Source: Streptomyces sp. NRRL WC-3605 (GTDB lineage: Bacteria; Actinomycetota; Actinomycetes; Streptomycetales; Streptomycetaceae). Taken from it: a DNA stretch of 64,000 bases. Positions 55,773 to 64,000 of the stretch are shown one piece after another; position 1 is the first letter of the stretch, and each line of letters opens with the position of its first letter. A program made the position numbers and the translations under genes. Under the pieces are notes generated by a model. It did not search any database, was not told where the DNA came from, and saw only the letters and a list, made by a program, of their open reading frames with translations. The stretch lies in the NCBI RefSeq assembly GCF_001509795.1, contig NZ_LLZN01000048.1, forward strand, positions 48,543-112,542, read 5' to 3'.

Positions 55773-56101
55773 TCAAGGCGGCAGGCGTGACCGAGGTGAC
55801 GGACGCGGACTTCGCGGCGGAGGTGATCGGGGCGGAGCTGCCGGTGCTGGTGGAGTTCACCGCCGACTGGTGCCCGCCGTGCCGGCAGATGGGGCCGGTG
55901 CTCGGCGCGCTGGCCGCGGAGGAGGGGGAGCGGCTGAAGGTGGTCCAGCTCGACGTGGACACCAATCCGGAGACGACCAACGCCTACAAGGTGCTGTCCA
56001 TGCCGACCTTCATCGTGTTCCGGGACGGCGAGCCGGTGAAGGCGATGGTCGGGGCGCGGGCCAAGCGGCGGCTCCTGCAGGAGCTGGCCGACGTGCTCTG
56101 A
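55769..56101 (+). CDS. trxA: Thioredoxin
   Basis: The 110-residue protein is a standard thioredoxin with active site WCPPC (Cys35, Cys38), a rarer variant of WCGPC, and cis-Pro in SMPTFIVFRDG. GTG 55769 is coupled to the merR stop. Pairing with a Cys-bearing MerR regulator suggests induction by thiol or electrophile stress. A strong hairpin follows. Confidence 0.92.
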   Translation: MIKAAGVTEVTDADFAAEVIGAELPVLVEFTADWCPPCRQMGPVLGALAAEEGERLKVVQLDVDTNPETTNAYKVLSMPTFIVFRDGEPVKAMVGARAKRRLLQELADVL

Positions 56102-56131
56102 GCGCACCGCGTCCACCGCGCCACGTACAGC

Positions 56132-56167
56132 AGAAATCCCCCGGGCAATTGCGCTCGGGGGATTTCT
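56132..56167 (+). terminator. Terminator after trxA
   Basis: AGAAATCCCCCG (56132-56143) and CGGGGGATTTCT (56156-56167) form a perfect 12-bp stem; GCAATTGC lies in the loop. It separates trxA from the helicase gene, whose upstream region is unusually AT-rich (GTATATTCAATGG). Confidence 0.75.
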
Positions 56168-56252
56168 CTGCGTATATTCAATGGTTCGCGACTTCGAATC
56201 AGGAAGGCGCGGAGAAGTTCAGTGAGCACAGTATATCCGGGCGGGAGCGGAA

Positions 56253-58499
56253 TTGTCAAACACCGAATTCCAAGACGGTGAATTGCGGCGCGAGCAGGAA
56301 TTCATGGACGGCCTGTACGCACGCGTCGACGCCCTGCGCGGCGACACCGAGGCCGGAGTCTCGGACGCGCTCGCCCAGGGCGACAAGCCCATGCAGGCCC
56401 GCCTGGAGCGGGACATCCTCGTCGCCGAACGCTCGGGGCTGCTCGCCGCGCTGAACGCGGTGGACGGCTCCCTGTGCTTCGGCCGGATCGACCTCTCCTC
56501 GGGCGCGGCCCACCACATCGGCCGGATCGGCCTGCGCGCCGACGACACCGAGCGCACGCCGATCCTGATCGACTGGCGGGCCGACGTCGCCCGCCCCTTC
56601 TACCTGGCCACCGGCCACACACCGATGGGGCTGCGGCGCCGTCGGCACATCACCACCGAGGGGCGGACCGTCACCGCCCTGCACGACGAGATCCTCGACC
56701 TCGGCGACCGCGAGCGCACCGGCCACGAGGACCCCACCGGCGACGCCGTCCTGCTCGCCGCGCTCGACGCCGCCCGCACCGGCCGCATGCACGACATCGT
56801 GCAGACCATCCAGGCCGAGCAGGACGAGATCATCCGGGCACCGCACCGCGGCGTCCTCGTCGTCGAGGGCGGCCCCGGCACCGGCAAGACCGCCGTCGCC
56901 CTGCACCGCGCCGCCTACCTCCTCTACGAGCACCGCGAGCTCCTCGCCAAGCGGGCCGTCCTGATCGTCGGCCCCAACCCCGCCTTCCTCGGCTACATCG
57001 GCGAGGTGCTGCCCTCCCTCGGCGAGACCGGGGTGCTGCTGGCCACCGTCGGCGAACTGTTCCCCGGCGTGAAGGCCACCGCGGCCGACACCCGGGAGGC
57101 GGCGGCCGTGAAGGGCCGCGCCGACATGGCCGACGTCCTCGCCGAGGTCGTCCGCGACTGGCAGGCGCTGCCCGACCCGGTCATCGCCATCGAGCACGAC
57201 CGCGAGGTCCTCATGCTCGACGACGGACTGGTCAAGGTCGCCCGCGAGAAGACCCGCGCCGCCCGGCTGCCGCACAACGCGGCCCGCGAGCACTTCGAGG
57301 GGCACATCCTCAACACCCTCACCGAGCTGTACGCCGAGCGGGTCGGCACCGACCCCTTCGACGGCACCAGCCTCCTCGACCCCAGCGACATCACCCAGAT
57401 CCGCGACGAGATCGCCGAGAACCCGGAGGTGTGGGCGGCCATCGACCAGCTCTGGCCGCGGCTCACCCCGCAGCGCCTGGTCGCCGACTTCCTCGCCGAC
57501 CCCGTCGGCTACCTCCCCGACGAGGACGCGGCCGCCATCCGGCGGCCCGTGACCCGGTCGTGGACCGTGTCGGACGTACCGCTGCTCGACGAGGCCGCCG
57601 AACTGCTCGGCGAGGACGGCCGTCTCGCCCGGGCGCGGGCCGAGCACGAACGGGCGACGCAGATCGCCTACGCGCAGGGCGTGCTGGACGTGTCGTACGC
57701 GTCCCGGACATACGAGTTCGAGGACAAGGACGAGGAGGACAGCGAGGTCCTCTCCGCGCACGACATCATCGACGCCGAGCGGTTCGCCGAGCGCCACGAG
57801 GAGGACGACCACCGCAGCGCCGCCGAGCGCGCGGCGGCCGACCGCACCTGGGCGTTCGGGCACATCATCGTCGACGAGGCGCAGGAACTGTCCCCGATGG
57901 CCTGGCGGCTGCTCATGCGGCGCATCCCCACGCGGTCGATGACCCTGGTCGGGGACCCGGCGCAGACCGCGGAACCGGCGGGCGTCGGCTCCTGGGAGCA
58001 GATCCTCCAGCCGTACGTCGAGGACCGCTGGGAGCACACCCGGCTGGGCGTCAACTACCGCACGCCCGCCGAGATCATGGAGCTGGCGGCGGCCGTCGTC
58101 AGGGCGGAGAACCCGGACTTCGAACCGCCGAGCTCCGTACGGTCCACGGGGGTGCGTCCCTGGATCAGGGCCACCGACGACCTGCCCGGGGCCGTGGCCT
58201 CCGCGGTGAAGGAACTGACCCCCGCCGAGGGGCGCCTCGCCGTCATCGCGCCCCGCCATCTGCACCGCAGGCTCACGGCGCGGCTGGACGGGGTGACGGC
58301 GGGCGAGCAGCCCGACCTCACGCGTACCGTCGTCCTGCTCGACCCGCGCCAGGCCAAGGGCCTGGAGTTCGACTCGGTGCTGGTCGTCGAGCCGGCGCTG
58401 TACGGCACGAGCGACCTGTACGTGGCGCTGACGCGTGCGACCCAGCGGCTGGGCGTGCTGCACACGGGTCGCCTGCCGAGGGCACTGGCGACGGCCTGA
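56253..58499 (+). CDS. HelD/HelR-like superfamily 1 ATPase (RNA polymerase recycling factor)
   Basis: The 748-residue protein is a UvrD-like ATPase. The N-terminal coiled-coil arm (about 1-60) is ELRREQEFMDGLYARVDALRG; Walker A is EGGPGTGKTAVALHRAAYLL (about 205-224); Walker B is HIIVDEAQELSP (about 538-549). C-terminal helicase motifs LGVNYRTPAEIMELA and YVALTRATQRLGVL follow. HelD proteins remove or recycle stalled RNA polymerase; the Streptomyces paralogue HelR also displaces rifamycins. Which group this belongs to depends on the loop lengths, not determinable by eye. TTG 56253 is preceded by GGGAGCGG. No rifamycin-associated element was recognised upstream. Confidence 0.85.
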   Translation: MSNTEFQDGELRREQEFMDGLYARVDALRGDTEAGVSDALAQGDKPMQARLERDILVAERSGLLAALNAVDGSLCFGRIDLSSGAAHHIGRIGLRADDTERTPILIDWRADVARPFYLATGHTPMGLRRRRHITTEGRTVTALHDEILDLGDRERTGHEDPTGDAVLLAALDAARTGRMHDIVQTIQAEQDEIIRAPHRGVLVVEGGPGTGKTAVALHRAAYLLYEHRELLAKRAVLIVGPNPAFLGYIGEVLPSLGETGVLLATVGELFPGVKATAADTREAAAVKGRADMADVLAEVVRDWQALPDPVIAIEHDREVLMLDDGLVKVAREKTRAARLPHNAAREHFEGHILNTLTELYAERVGTDPFDGTSLLDPSDITQIRDEIAENPEVWAAIDQLWPRLTPQRLVADFLADPVGYLPDEDAAAIRRPVTRSWTVSDVPLLDEAAELLGEDGRLARARAEHERATQIAYAQGVLDVSYASRTYEFEDKDEEDSEVLSAHDIIDAERFAERHEEDDHRSAAERAAADRTWAFGHIIVDEAQELSPMAWRLLMRRIPTRSMTLVGDPAQTAEPAGVGSWEQILQPYVEDRWEHTRLGVNYRTPAEIMELAAAVVRAENPDFEPPSSVRSTGVRPWIRATDDLPGAVASAVKELTPAEGRLAVIAPRHLHRRLTARLDGVTAGEQPDLTRTVVLLDPRQAKGLEFDSVLVVEPALYGTSDLYVALTRATQRLGVLHTGRLPRALATA

Positions 58500-58537
58500 T
58501 CTTTCTCGCCCCCGCCGCCCCTACCCGTCCCATCCTT

Positions 58538-58655
58538 CCGGGGCTCCGCCCCAGACCCCGCTCAAACGCCGGACGGGCTGTGAGTCAGCCCGTCCGGCGT
58601 CTGAGGACGAGGCCCGTCCAGGGCCGAAGCGGGGGTCCGGGGGCGGCAGCCCCCG
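58538..58655. repeat. Common Streptomyces intergenic repeat and bidirectional terminator
   Basis: A long nested inverted repeat lies between the helicase and glgB. The inner arms are TCAAACGCCGGACGGGCTG (58562-58580) and CAGCCCGTCCGGCGTCTGA (58586-58604), with one mismatch. Outer arms pair the GGGGCTCCGCCCCAGACCCC region near 58540-58559 with the GGGGTCCGGGGGCGGC region near 58632-58647. I recall this sequence type as a dispersed streptomycete repeat. It closes two convergent genes. Confidence 0.65.
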
Positions 58656-58659
58656 GGGA

Positions 58660-61600
58660 CTAGGCCGGGCGCAGCCAGACCGTCGCGAGCGGCGGCAGCG
58701 TCAGCTGGATGCTCGCCGGGCGTCCGTGCCAGCTCTGCGGCTCCGGCTTCACCGGGTCGGGGTTGACCACGCCACCACCCCCGTACCGGGCCGCATCCGT
58801 GTTCACCACCTCATGCCACGCCGGCACGTCCTCCGGCACCCCCAACCGGTACCCGTCCCGCACGACCGGCGACATGTTCGACACCGCCAGCAGCGGCACA
58901 CCCTCGGCGTCGTAGCGCAGGAACGCGAACACGTTGTCGTCGGCCGCGTCCCCCACCACCCACCGGAAGCCGGACGGGTCGGTGTCCCGCTGCCACAGCG
59001 CCGGCGTGTGCCGGTACACCGTGTTCAGGTCGCGCACCAGGTCACGCACCCCCCGGTGGTCCGCCTCCGCCCCGTACGCCGGGTCCAGCAGCCACCAGTC
59101 CGGGCCGTGCGCCTCCGACCACTCGGCTCCCTGCGCGAACTCCTGCCCCATGAACAGCAGTTGCTTGCCGGGGTGCGCCCACATGAAGCCCAGGTAGGCC
59201 CGCAGGTTGGCCCGCTGCTGCCACCAGTCGCCCGGCATCTTCGACACCAGGGACCGCTTGCCGTGGACGACCTCGTCGTGCGAGATCGGCAGGACGTAGT
59301 TCTCGCTGTACGCGTACACCATCGAGAACGTCATCTCGTCGTGGTGGTACCTGCGGTGCACGGGCTCCTTCGTCATGTACTCCAGCGAGTCGTGCATCCA
59401 GCCCATGTTCCACTTCAGCCCGAAGCCCAGCCCGCCGAAGCCGCCCGGCCCGGTCACATGCGTCGGACGGGTCACCCCGTCCCAGGCGGTCGACTCCTCC
59501 GCGATGGTGACGATCCCCGGGTTGCGCCGGTACACGGTCGCGTTCATCTCCTGCAGGAACGCCACCGCGTCCAGGTTCTCCCGGCCACCGTGCTCGTTCG
59601 GCACCCACTGGCCGGGCTCGCGCGAGTAGTCCAGGTACAGCATCGAGGCGACCGCGTCGACCCGCAGCCCGTCGATGTGGAACTCCTCGCACCAGTACGT
59701 GGCGTTCGCGACCAGGAAGTTGCGCACCTCGGTCCGCCGTTCGCGACCAGGAAGTTGCGCACCTCGGTCCGCCCGAAGTCGAACTCCAGCGTCCCCCAGT
59801 CGGGGTGGGCGGAGCGCAGCGGGTCCTCGTGCTCGTACAGCGGGCGCCCGTCGAACTCGGCCAGCGCCCAGTCGTCGCGCGGGAAGTGCGCCGGCACCCA
59901 GTCCATCAGCACCCCGATGCCGGCCTGGTGCAGCCGGTCCACGAGGTACTTGAAGTCGTCGGGCGTGCCGAGCCGGGCCGTGGGCGCGTAGAACCCGGTG
60001 ACCTGGTAGCCCCACGAGCCCCCGAACGGGTGCTCGGCGACCGGCATCAGCTCCACATGGGTGAAGCCGAGGTCCTTGACGTAGGCGGGCAGCTGCTCGG
60101 CGAGCTGCCGGTACGTCAGCCCCGGCCGCCAGGACGCCAGGTGCACCTCGTACACCGAGAACGGCGCCTCGTGCGGGGCCGGCGTGCCGCGCCGCTCCAG
60201 CCACTCCGCGTCGCCCCACTCGTACGCCGAGGCGCACACGATGGACGACGTGTCCGGCGGCGCCTCCGTGCGGCGGGCCATCGGGTCCGCGCGCAGCGTC
60301 TTCGAACCGTCGGCCCGGGTGATCTCGAACTTGTACAGCTCGCCCTCGCCGATGCCGGGCACGAACAGCTCCCACACGCCGGTGCCGCCGAGCGAGCGCA
60401 GCGGGAAGCCGGTGCCGTCCCAGTAGTTGAAGGTGCCGGCGAGCGCGACGCCGCGCGCGTTCGGCGCCCACACGGTGAAGCGGGTGCCGGTCACGCCCTG
60501 GTGGGTCATCGGCTGGGCGCCGAGCGCCTTCCACAGCTCCTCGTGCCGGCCCTCACCGATCAGATGCAGGTCGAGCTCGCCGAGCGCGGGCAGGAAGCGG
60601 TAGGCGTCCTCGGTCTCGTGCACCGTCTCCTCGTACGCCACGTGGAGCCGGTAGTCCGGCGGTGCGTCCCGCAGGGGCAGGAGTCCCGTGAAGAACCCGT
60701 CGCCGTCGTCGTGGAGTTCGGCCCGCACGGCGCCGGCGACGACCGTCACCGACAGGGCGAACGGCCGGAAGGCGCGGAAGGCGACCCCGCCGGGGACGGG
60801 ATGGGCCCCGAGCACGGAGTGCGGGTCGTGGTGCGTCCCGGAGAGCAGCCGGTCGCGGTCGGCGGGGTCCAGCGCGGCGGAGCCCGCGACCGCCACCTGG
60901 GCCGGGGGCCCGGCGGGGGTGCCGGGACCGGGCTTGCCCTCGGCCGCCTGCTGGGCCGGGATCTTCTTCTGCGCGGCCTGCTGGGCGGGGATCTTCCGGC
61001 TCCCGGCCTTCCCGGTGGCGCCCCCGGCCGACGGGACCGGTCCGGCGGAGCCCTTGCCCGCGGCGGCCTTGGCGGGCGTCCGCGCACCGGCCTGCCGGGC
61101 CACGGTCTTCTTCGCGACGGTCTCCTTGGCCGCGGCCTCGGTGCCGGCCGTCTTCTTGACCGCGGCCTTCTTCGCGACGGCCTTCTTCGCGACGGCCTTC
61201 TTCGCGACGGCCTTCTTCGCGACGGCCTTCTCGGCCGAGGTCTTCTTCGCGGCGGTCTTGGTGGCGGGGGCCCTCCTGGCGGGGGTCTCGGCGGTCACGC
61301 TCTTCGCGGCCGGGACCTTCCTCGCGGCAGCCTTGGCGGGGGCCTTCTTGGCTGCGGCCTCCTTGGTGACGGTCCTCTTCGCGACGGCCTTCTCGGCCGG
61401 GGTCTTCTTCGCGGCGGTCTTGGTGGCGGGGGCCTTCTTCGCCACCGCCTTCTGGGCCGGGGTCTTCTTCGCCGCCGTCTTCTTCACCGCCGCCGCAGCC
61501 GGTGCGGCCTTCCTGGCCGCCCCCCTCCGCATCGACTCCACGGCCTTCTCGACGGCGTTCGCGGGCTTGGCCTTCCCGGCCGGTGCGGCCTTCTTCGCCG

Positions 61601-61721
61601 CCGTCCTCTTCGCCGTCGCCTTCTTCGCCGCCGGCGTGGAATCCGCCGGCGTGGGCTCGGCCGTCGTCCCGGCCGGTGTCTGCGGGTCCGGGTCGCTGGA
61701 GGGAGTGGTGCGGGGGGTCAC
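58660..61721 (-). pseudogene. glgB: 1,4-alpha-glucan branching enzyme gene disrupted by a 35-bp duplication
   Basis: Starting at GTG 61721 (GTGA overlap with mak), the frame encodes a Lys/Ala/Thr-rich tail of about 245 residues, then CBM48 and GH13 domains, up to about 59739. There it loses frame and stops at 59544. The rest of the enzyme continues in the other frame from about 59738 to the TAG at 58660. Removing one copy of the 35-bp tandem repeat gives exactly 1,009 codons. The first fragment has region I (DWVPAHF) only. The catalytic Asp ([13 protein letters not shown]), acid Glu ([13 protein letters not shown]) and region IV ([13 protein letters not shown]) lie after the break. So the intact GlgB is probably not made, unless the sequence is wrong or slippage corrects it. 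Confidence 0.85.
59704..59773. repeat. 35-bp perfect tandem duplication inside glgB
   Basis: Copies at 59704-59738 and 59739-59773 are identical, each starting GTTCGCGACCAGGAAG and ending TCGGTCCGCC. Because 35 is not a multiple of three, the reading frame shifts. The duplicated codons include the VRNFLVAN segment of the branching enzyme, which can be read in either frame around the junction. Confidence 0.9.
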
Positions 61722-63166
61722 GGGCGGGGCCTCCTCGGCGAAGGGGGTGAAACGGGGGTGGAGGGCGGTGCGGGCGGGGCGTCGGCGGCAAGGCGGCGTA
61801 TCGCCGTCATCGGCACCGGCAGCCAGTCGGGCCGGTGCCGTGCCTCGTAGACGACCTCGTAGATCGCCTTGTCGGTCTCGTACGCCCGCAGCAGCACCGG
61901 ATCGGTCCGCGGGTCGGCGCCGCCGGCCTCGGCGTACCCGGAGCAGTAGGCGGCCCGGCAGGCGTTCGCCCAGCCGGGCGCCGGGTGCTCGGCGGAGTGG
62001 GCGGCGTAGTCGAAGGAGCGCAGCATGCCCGCCACGTCCCGCGCCGGCGGCTGCGGCATCCGCCGTTCGGCGAGCGGTTTCGACGGCTCGCCCTCGAAGT
62101 CGATCAGCCACCACTGCCCGGAGGGCGAGCGCAGGCACTGCCCGAGGTGCAGGTCGCCGTGGACGCGCTGGGCCGTCCAGGTGCGCCCCTCGGCTGCGAG
62201 ATCGGCCAGCGCGTCGAAGGCCGATCGCAGGGCGGGCGCGTACGGCCGTAACGCGGGCACCGCCTGGGCGGCCGCGTCGAGCCGTGCGGCCATGCCCTCG
62301 ACCTGCTGCCGCACCTGGGTGTGCCCGAGCGTGACCGTCGGCAGGGCCCGTGCCAGCGCCATGTGCACCTCGGCGGTCGCGCGCCCGAGCGCCCGGGCCG
62401 CCGAGGCGAACTCCTCGCCCTTGGCGAGCCCGCGCAGCGCCAGGTCCCAGCCGTCCGCCGCGCCCTGCACGAACGGCTGGAGCACCCCCAGAACATACGG
62501 CTCGCCCGACAGCTCCGCCCGCATCCACGCCGAGGGCGCGGGCACCCGGTCGCAGCCCTCGCGGGCCAGCGCCAGCGGCAGCTCCAGGTCGGGGTTGACG
62601 CCCGGCACGACCCGGCGCAGCAGCTTCAGGATGAACGTATCGCCGTACACGACGGAAGAGTTGGACTGCTCCGAGGTGACCAGGCGGGGCACCAGGCCCG
62701 AGCGGATCTCGGTGCCGGCGTCCCGTTCGAAGCGCAGGGCGCCGACGCGTGCCCCGGTGCGCAGGGCCTCCAGCAGCAGTTCGCAGGGGCGCGGGTCGTA
62801 CAGCGCGTCGTACACGGTGCGCCCCGCGAGGGGGCCCTCGGTGACATGCCCGATCAGGGCGGGTGCCAGCCGCGGCGGCAGCGCCTCGCGGTCCCCGACG
62901 AGCAACTGGTAGCAGTCGGCGGGCTGTTCGGGTGCGCCCGGTGCCGGTGTGAGCGGCTGATGGGCGCGGACCAGCAGGTGGTACAGGCCGCGCTTGCCTC
63001 CGGGCGGCAGCAGTTCCGTCGCCGCGACCAGCGAGAAGCCCGTGACTGGACGCCCCTTGCCGGCGAACCAGCGCTGCCGTGGCAGCCAGTCCCGGAGCAG
63101 GGGGTCCAGTGACGCGAGGAGGCCGGGCGGAGTGCTGAGGGTGCTTCGGGTGACGGCTTCCGACAT
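61718..63166 (-). CDS. mak: Maltokinase
   Basis: The 482-residue enzyme phosphorylates maltose at C1 to maltose 1-phosphate for the GlgE glucan pathway. It is an aminoglycoside-phosphotransferase-like kinase: the N-terminal [20 protein letters not shown] domain is typical of Mak/Pep2. The catalytic loop is [12 protein letters not shown] with the DFD/DFE-type [11 protein letters not shown]. It follows treS by 83 bp and is coupled to glgB by GTGA. The order treS-mak-glgB makes trehalose-derived glucan. Confidence 0.93.
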   Translation of the reverse strand: MSEAVTRSTLSTPPGLLASLDPLLRDWLPRQRWFAGKGRPVTGFSLVAATELLPPGGKRGLYHLLVRAHQPLTPAPGAPEQPADCYQLLVGDREALPPRLAPALIGHVTEGPLAGRTVYDALYDPRPCELLLEALRTGARVGALRFERDAGTEIRSGLVPRLVTSEQSNSSVVYGDTFILKLLRRVVPGVNPDLELPLALAREGCDRVPAPSAWMRAELSGEPYVLGVLQPFVQGAADGWDLALRGLAKGEEFASAARALGRATAEVHMALARALPTVTLGHTQVRQQVEGMAARLDAAAQAVPALRPYAPALRSAFDALADLAAEGRTWTAQRVHGDLHLGQCLRSPSGQWWLIDFEGEPSKPLAERRMPQPPARDVAGMLRSFDYAAHSAEHPAPGWANACRAAYCSGYAEAGGADPRTDPVLLRAYETDKAIYEVVYEARHRPDWLPVPMTAIRRLAADAPPAPPSTPVSPPSPRRPRP

Positions 63167-63249
63167 GACGTCGCGTCCTTTCCCCGGACGGTCGGGGTGA
63201 TACTTCTGCGTGCCCCGGGCGGGGCGGTGGAAACCGCCCCGCCGGTCTC

Positions 63250-64000
<751 letters not shown>

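Noticed and set aside
56256..58463. 735-codon minus-strand frame opposite the HelD-like gene.
   Set aside because: The plus strand has Walker A, Walker B and helicase motifs; the minus reading is a composition artefact.
61120..61500. CRISPR-like or satellite array from the repeating GCGACGGCCTTCTTC units.
   Set aside because: The units are the codons of a Lys/Ala-rich protein repeat in frame with glgB, without unique spacers.

Overview
The window is a high-G+C actinobacterial chromosome segment. Codon use is strongly third-position G/C, GTG and TTG starts are common, and many neighbouring genes overlap by ATGA or GTGA. Gene content and order point to Streptomyces: from memory the order closely follows the S. 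coelicolor stretch from scy (SCO5397) to treS (SCO5442). Locus-tag comparisons are recalled, not searched.

Layout. 1-9.9 kb: the start of the polarity scaffold gene scy (cut by the window edge), methylmalonyl-CoA epimerase, a thiolase, meaB, an MFS transporter with a possible attenuator leader, and an Asp-rich PepSY protein next to an OmpR-type two-component system. 9.9-13.5 kb: an AbsC-like MarR regulator, three AIM24-family genes, a DUF3817 membrane protein and an MTH1187-like protein. 13.7-23.3 kb: a spore-pigment (whiE-like) type II polyketide cluster with SchA/CurD, cupin, KS-alpha, CLF, ACP and two cyclases, followed by an amidohydrolase, an FAD monooxygenase, a P450 and a small monooxygenase-like protein. 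23.4-28 kb: MarR, a second DUF3817 gene, isobutyryl-CoA mutase large subunit icmA, TetR and a thioredoxin/TPR protein. 28-31.4 kb: a DUF6230/DUF6114/secreted-protein operon.

31.7-37.5 kb is accessory: a 1,547-residue secreted ricin-lectin/coiled-coil protein ending in a deaminase-like toxin domain, a coupled small gene (likely immunity), and a decayed fragment with a second small gene. 37.5-44.5 kb returns to central carbon metabolism (pyk, ackA, pta, pfkA) plus an XRE-type regulator. 44.8-52.1 kb holds a sugar ABC importer without its own ATPase, and a citrate/dicarboxylate-sensing two-component system beside dctA. 52.2-55.4 kb is a SEFIR-NB-ARC-TPR (STAND) protein, a candidate immune sensor, inserted upstream of a merR-trxA pair. 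56.3-58.5 kb is a HelD-like helicase. 58.7-64 kb is the treS-mak-glgB trehalose-to-glucan operon; its glgB is broken by a 35-bp tandem duplication, and its product would carry a long Lys/Ala-rich N-terminal tail.

Functional threads: short- and branched-chain acyl-CoA metabolism (mce, thiolase, meaB, icmA), overflow and glycolytic carbon flow, GlgE-pathway glucan, and development-linked functions (scy, spore pigment). The most notable accessory systems are the toxin/immunity locus, the SEFIR-STAND gene and the disrupted glgB. No tRNA, rRNA, CRISPR array, insertion sequence or phage integrase was recognised.
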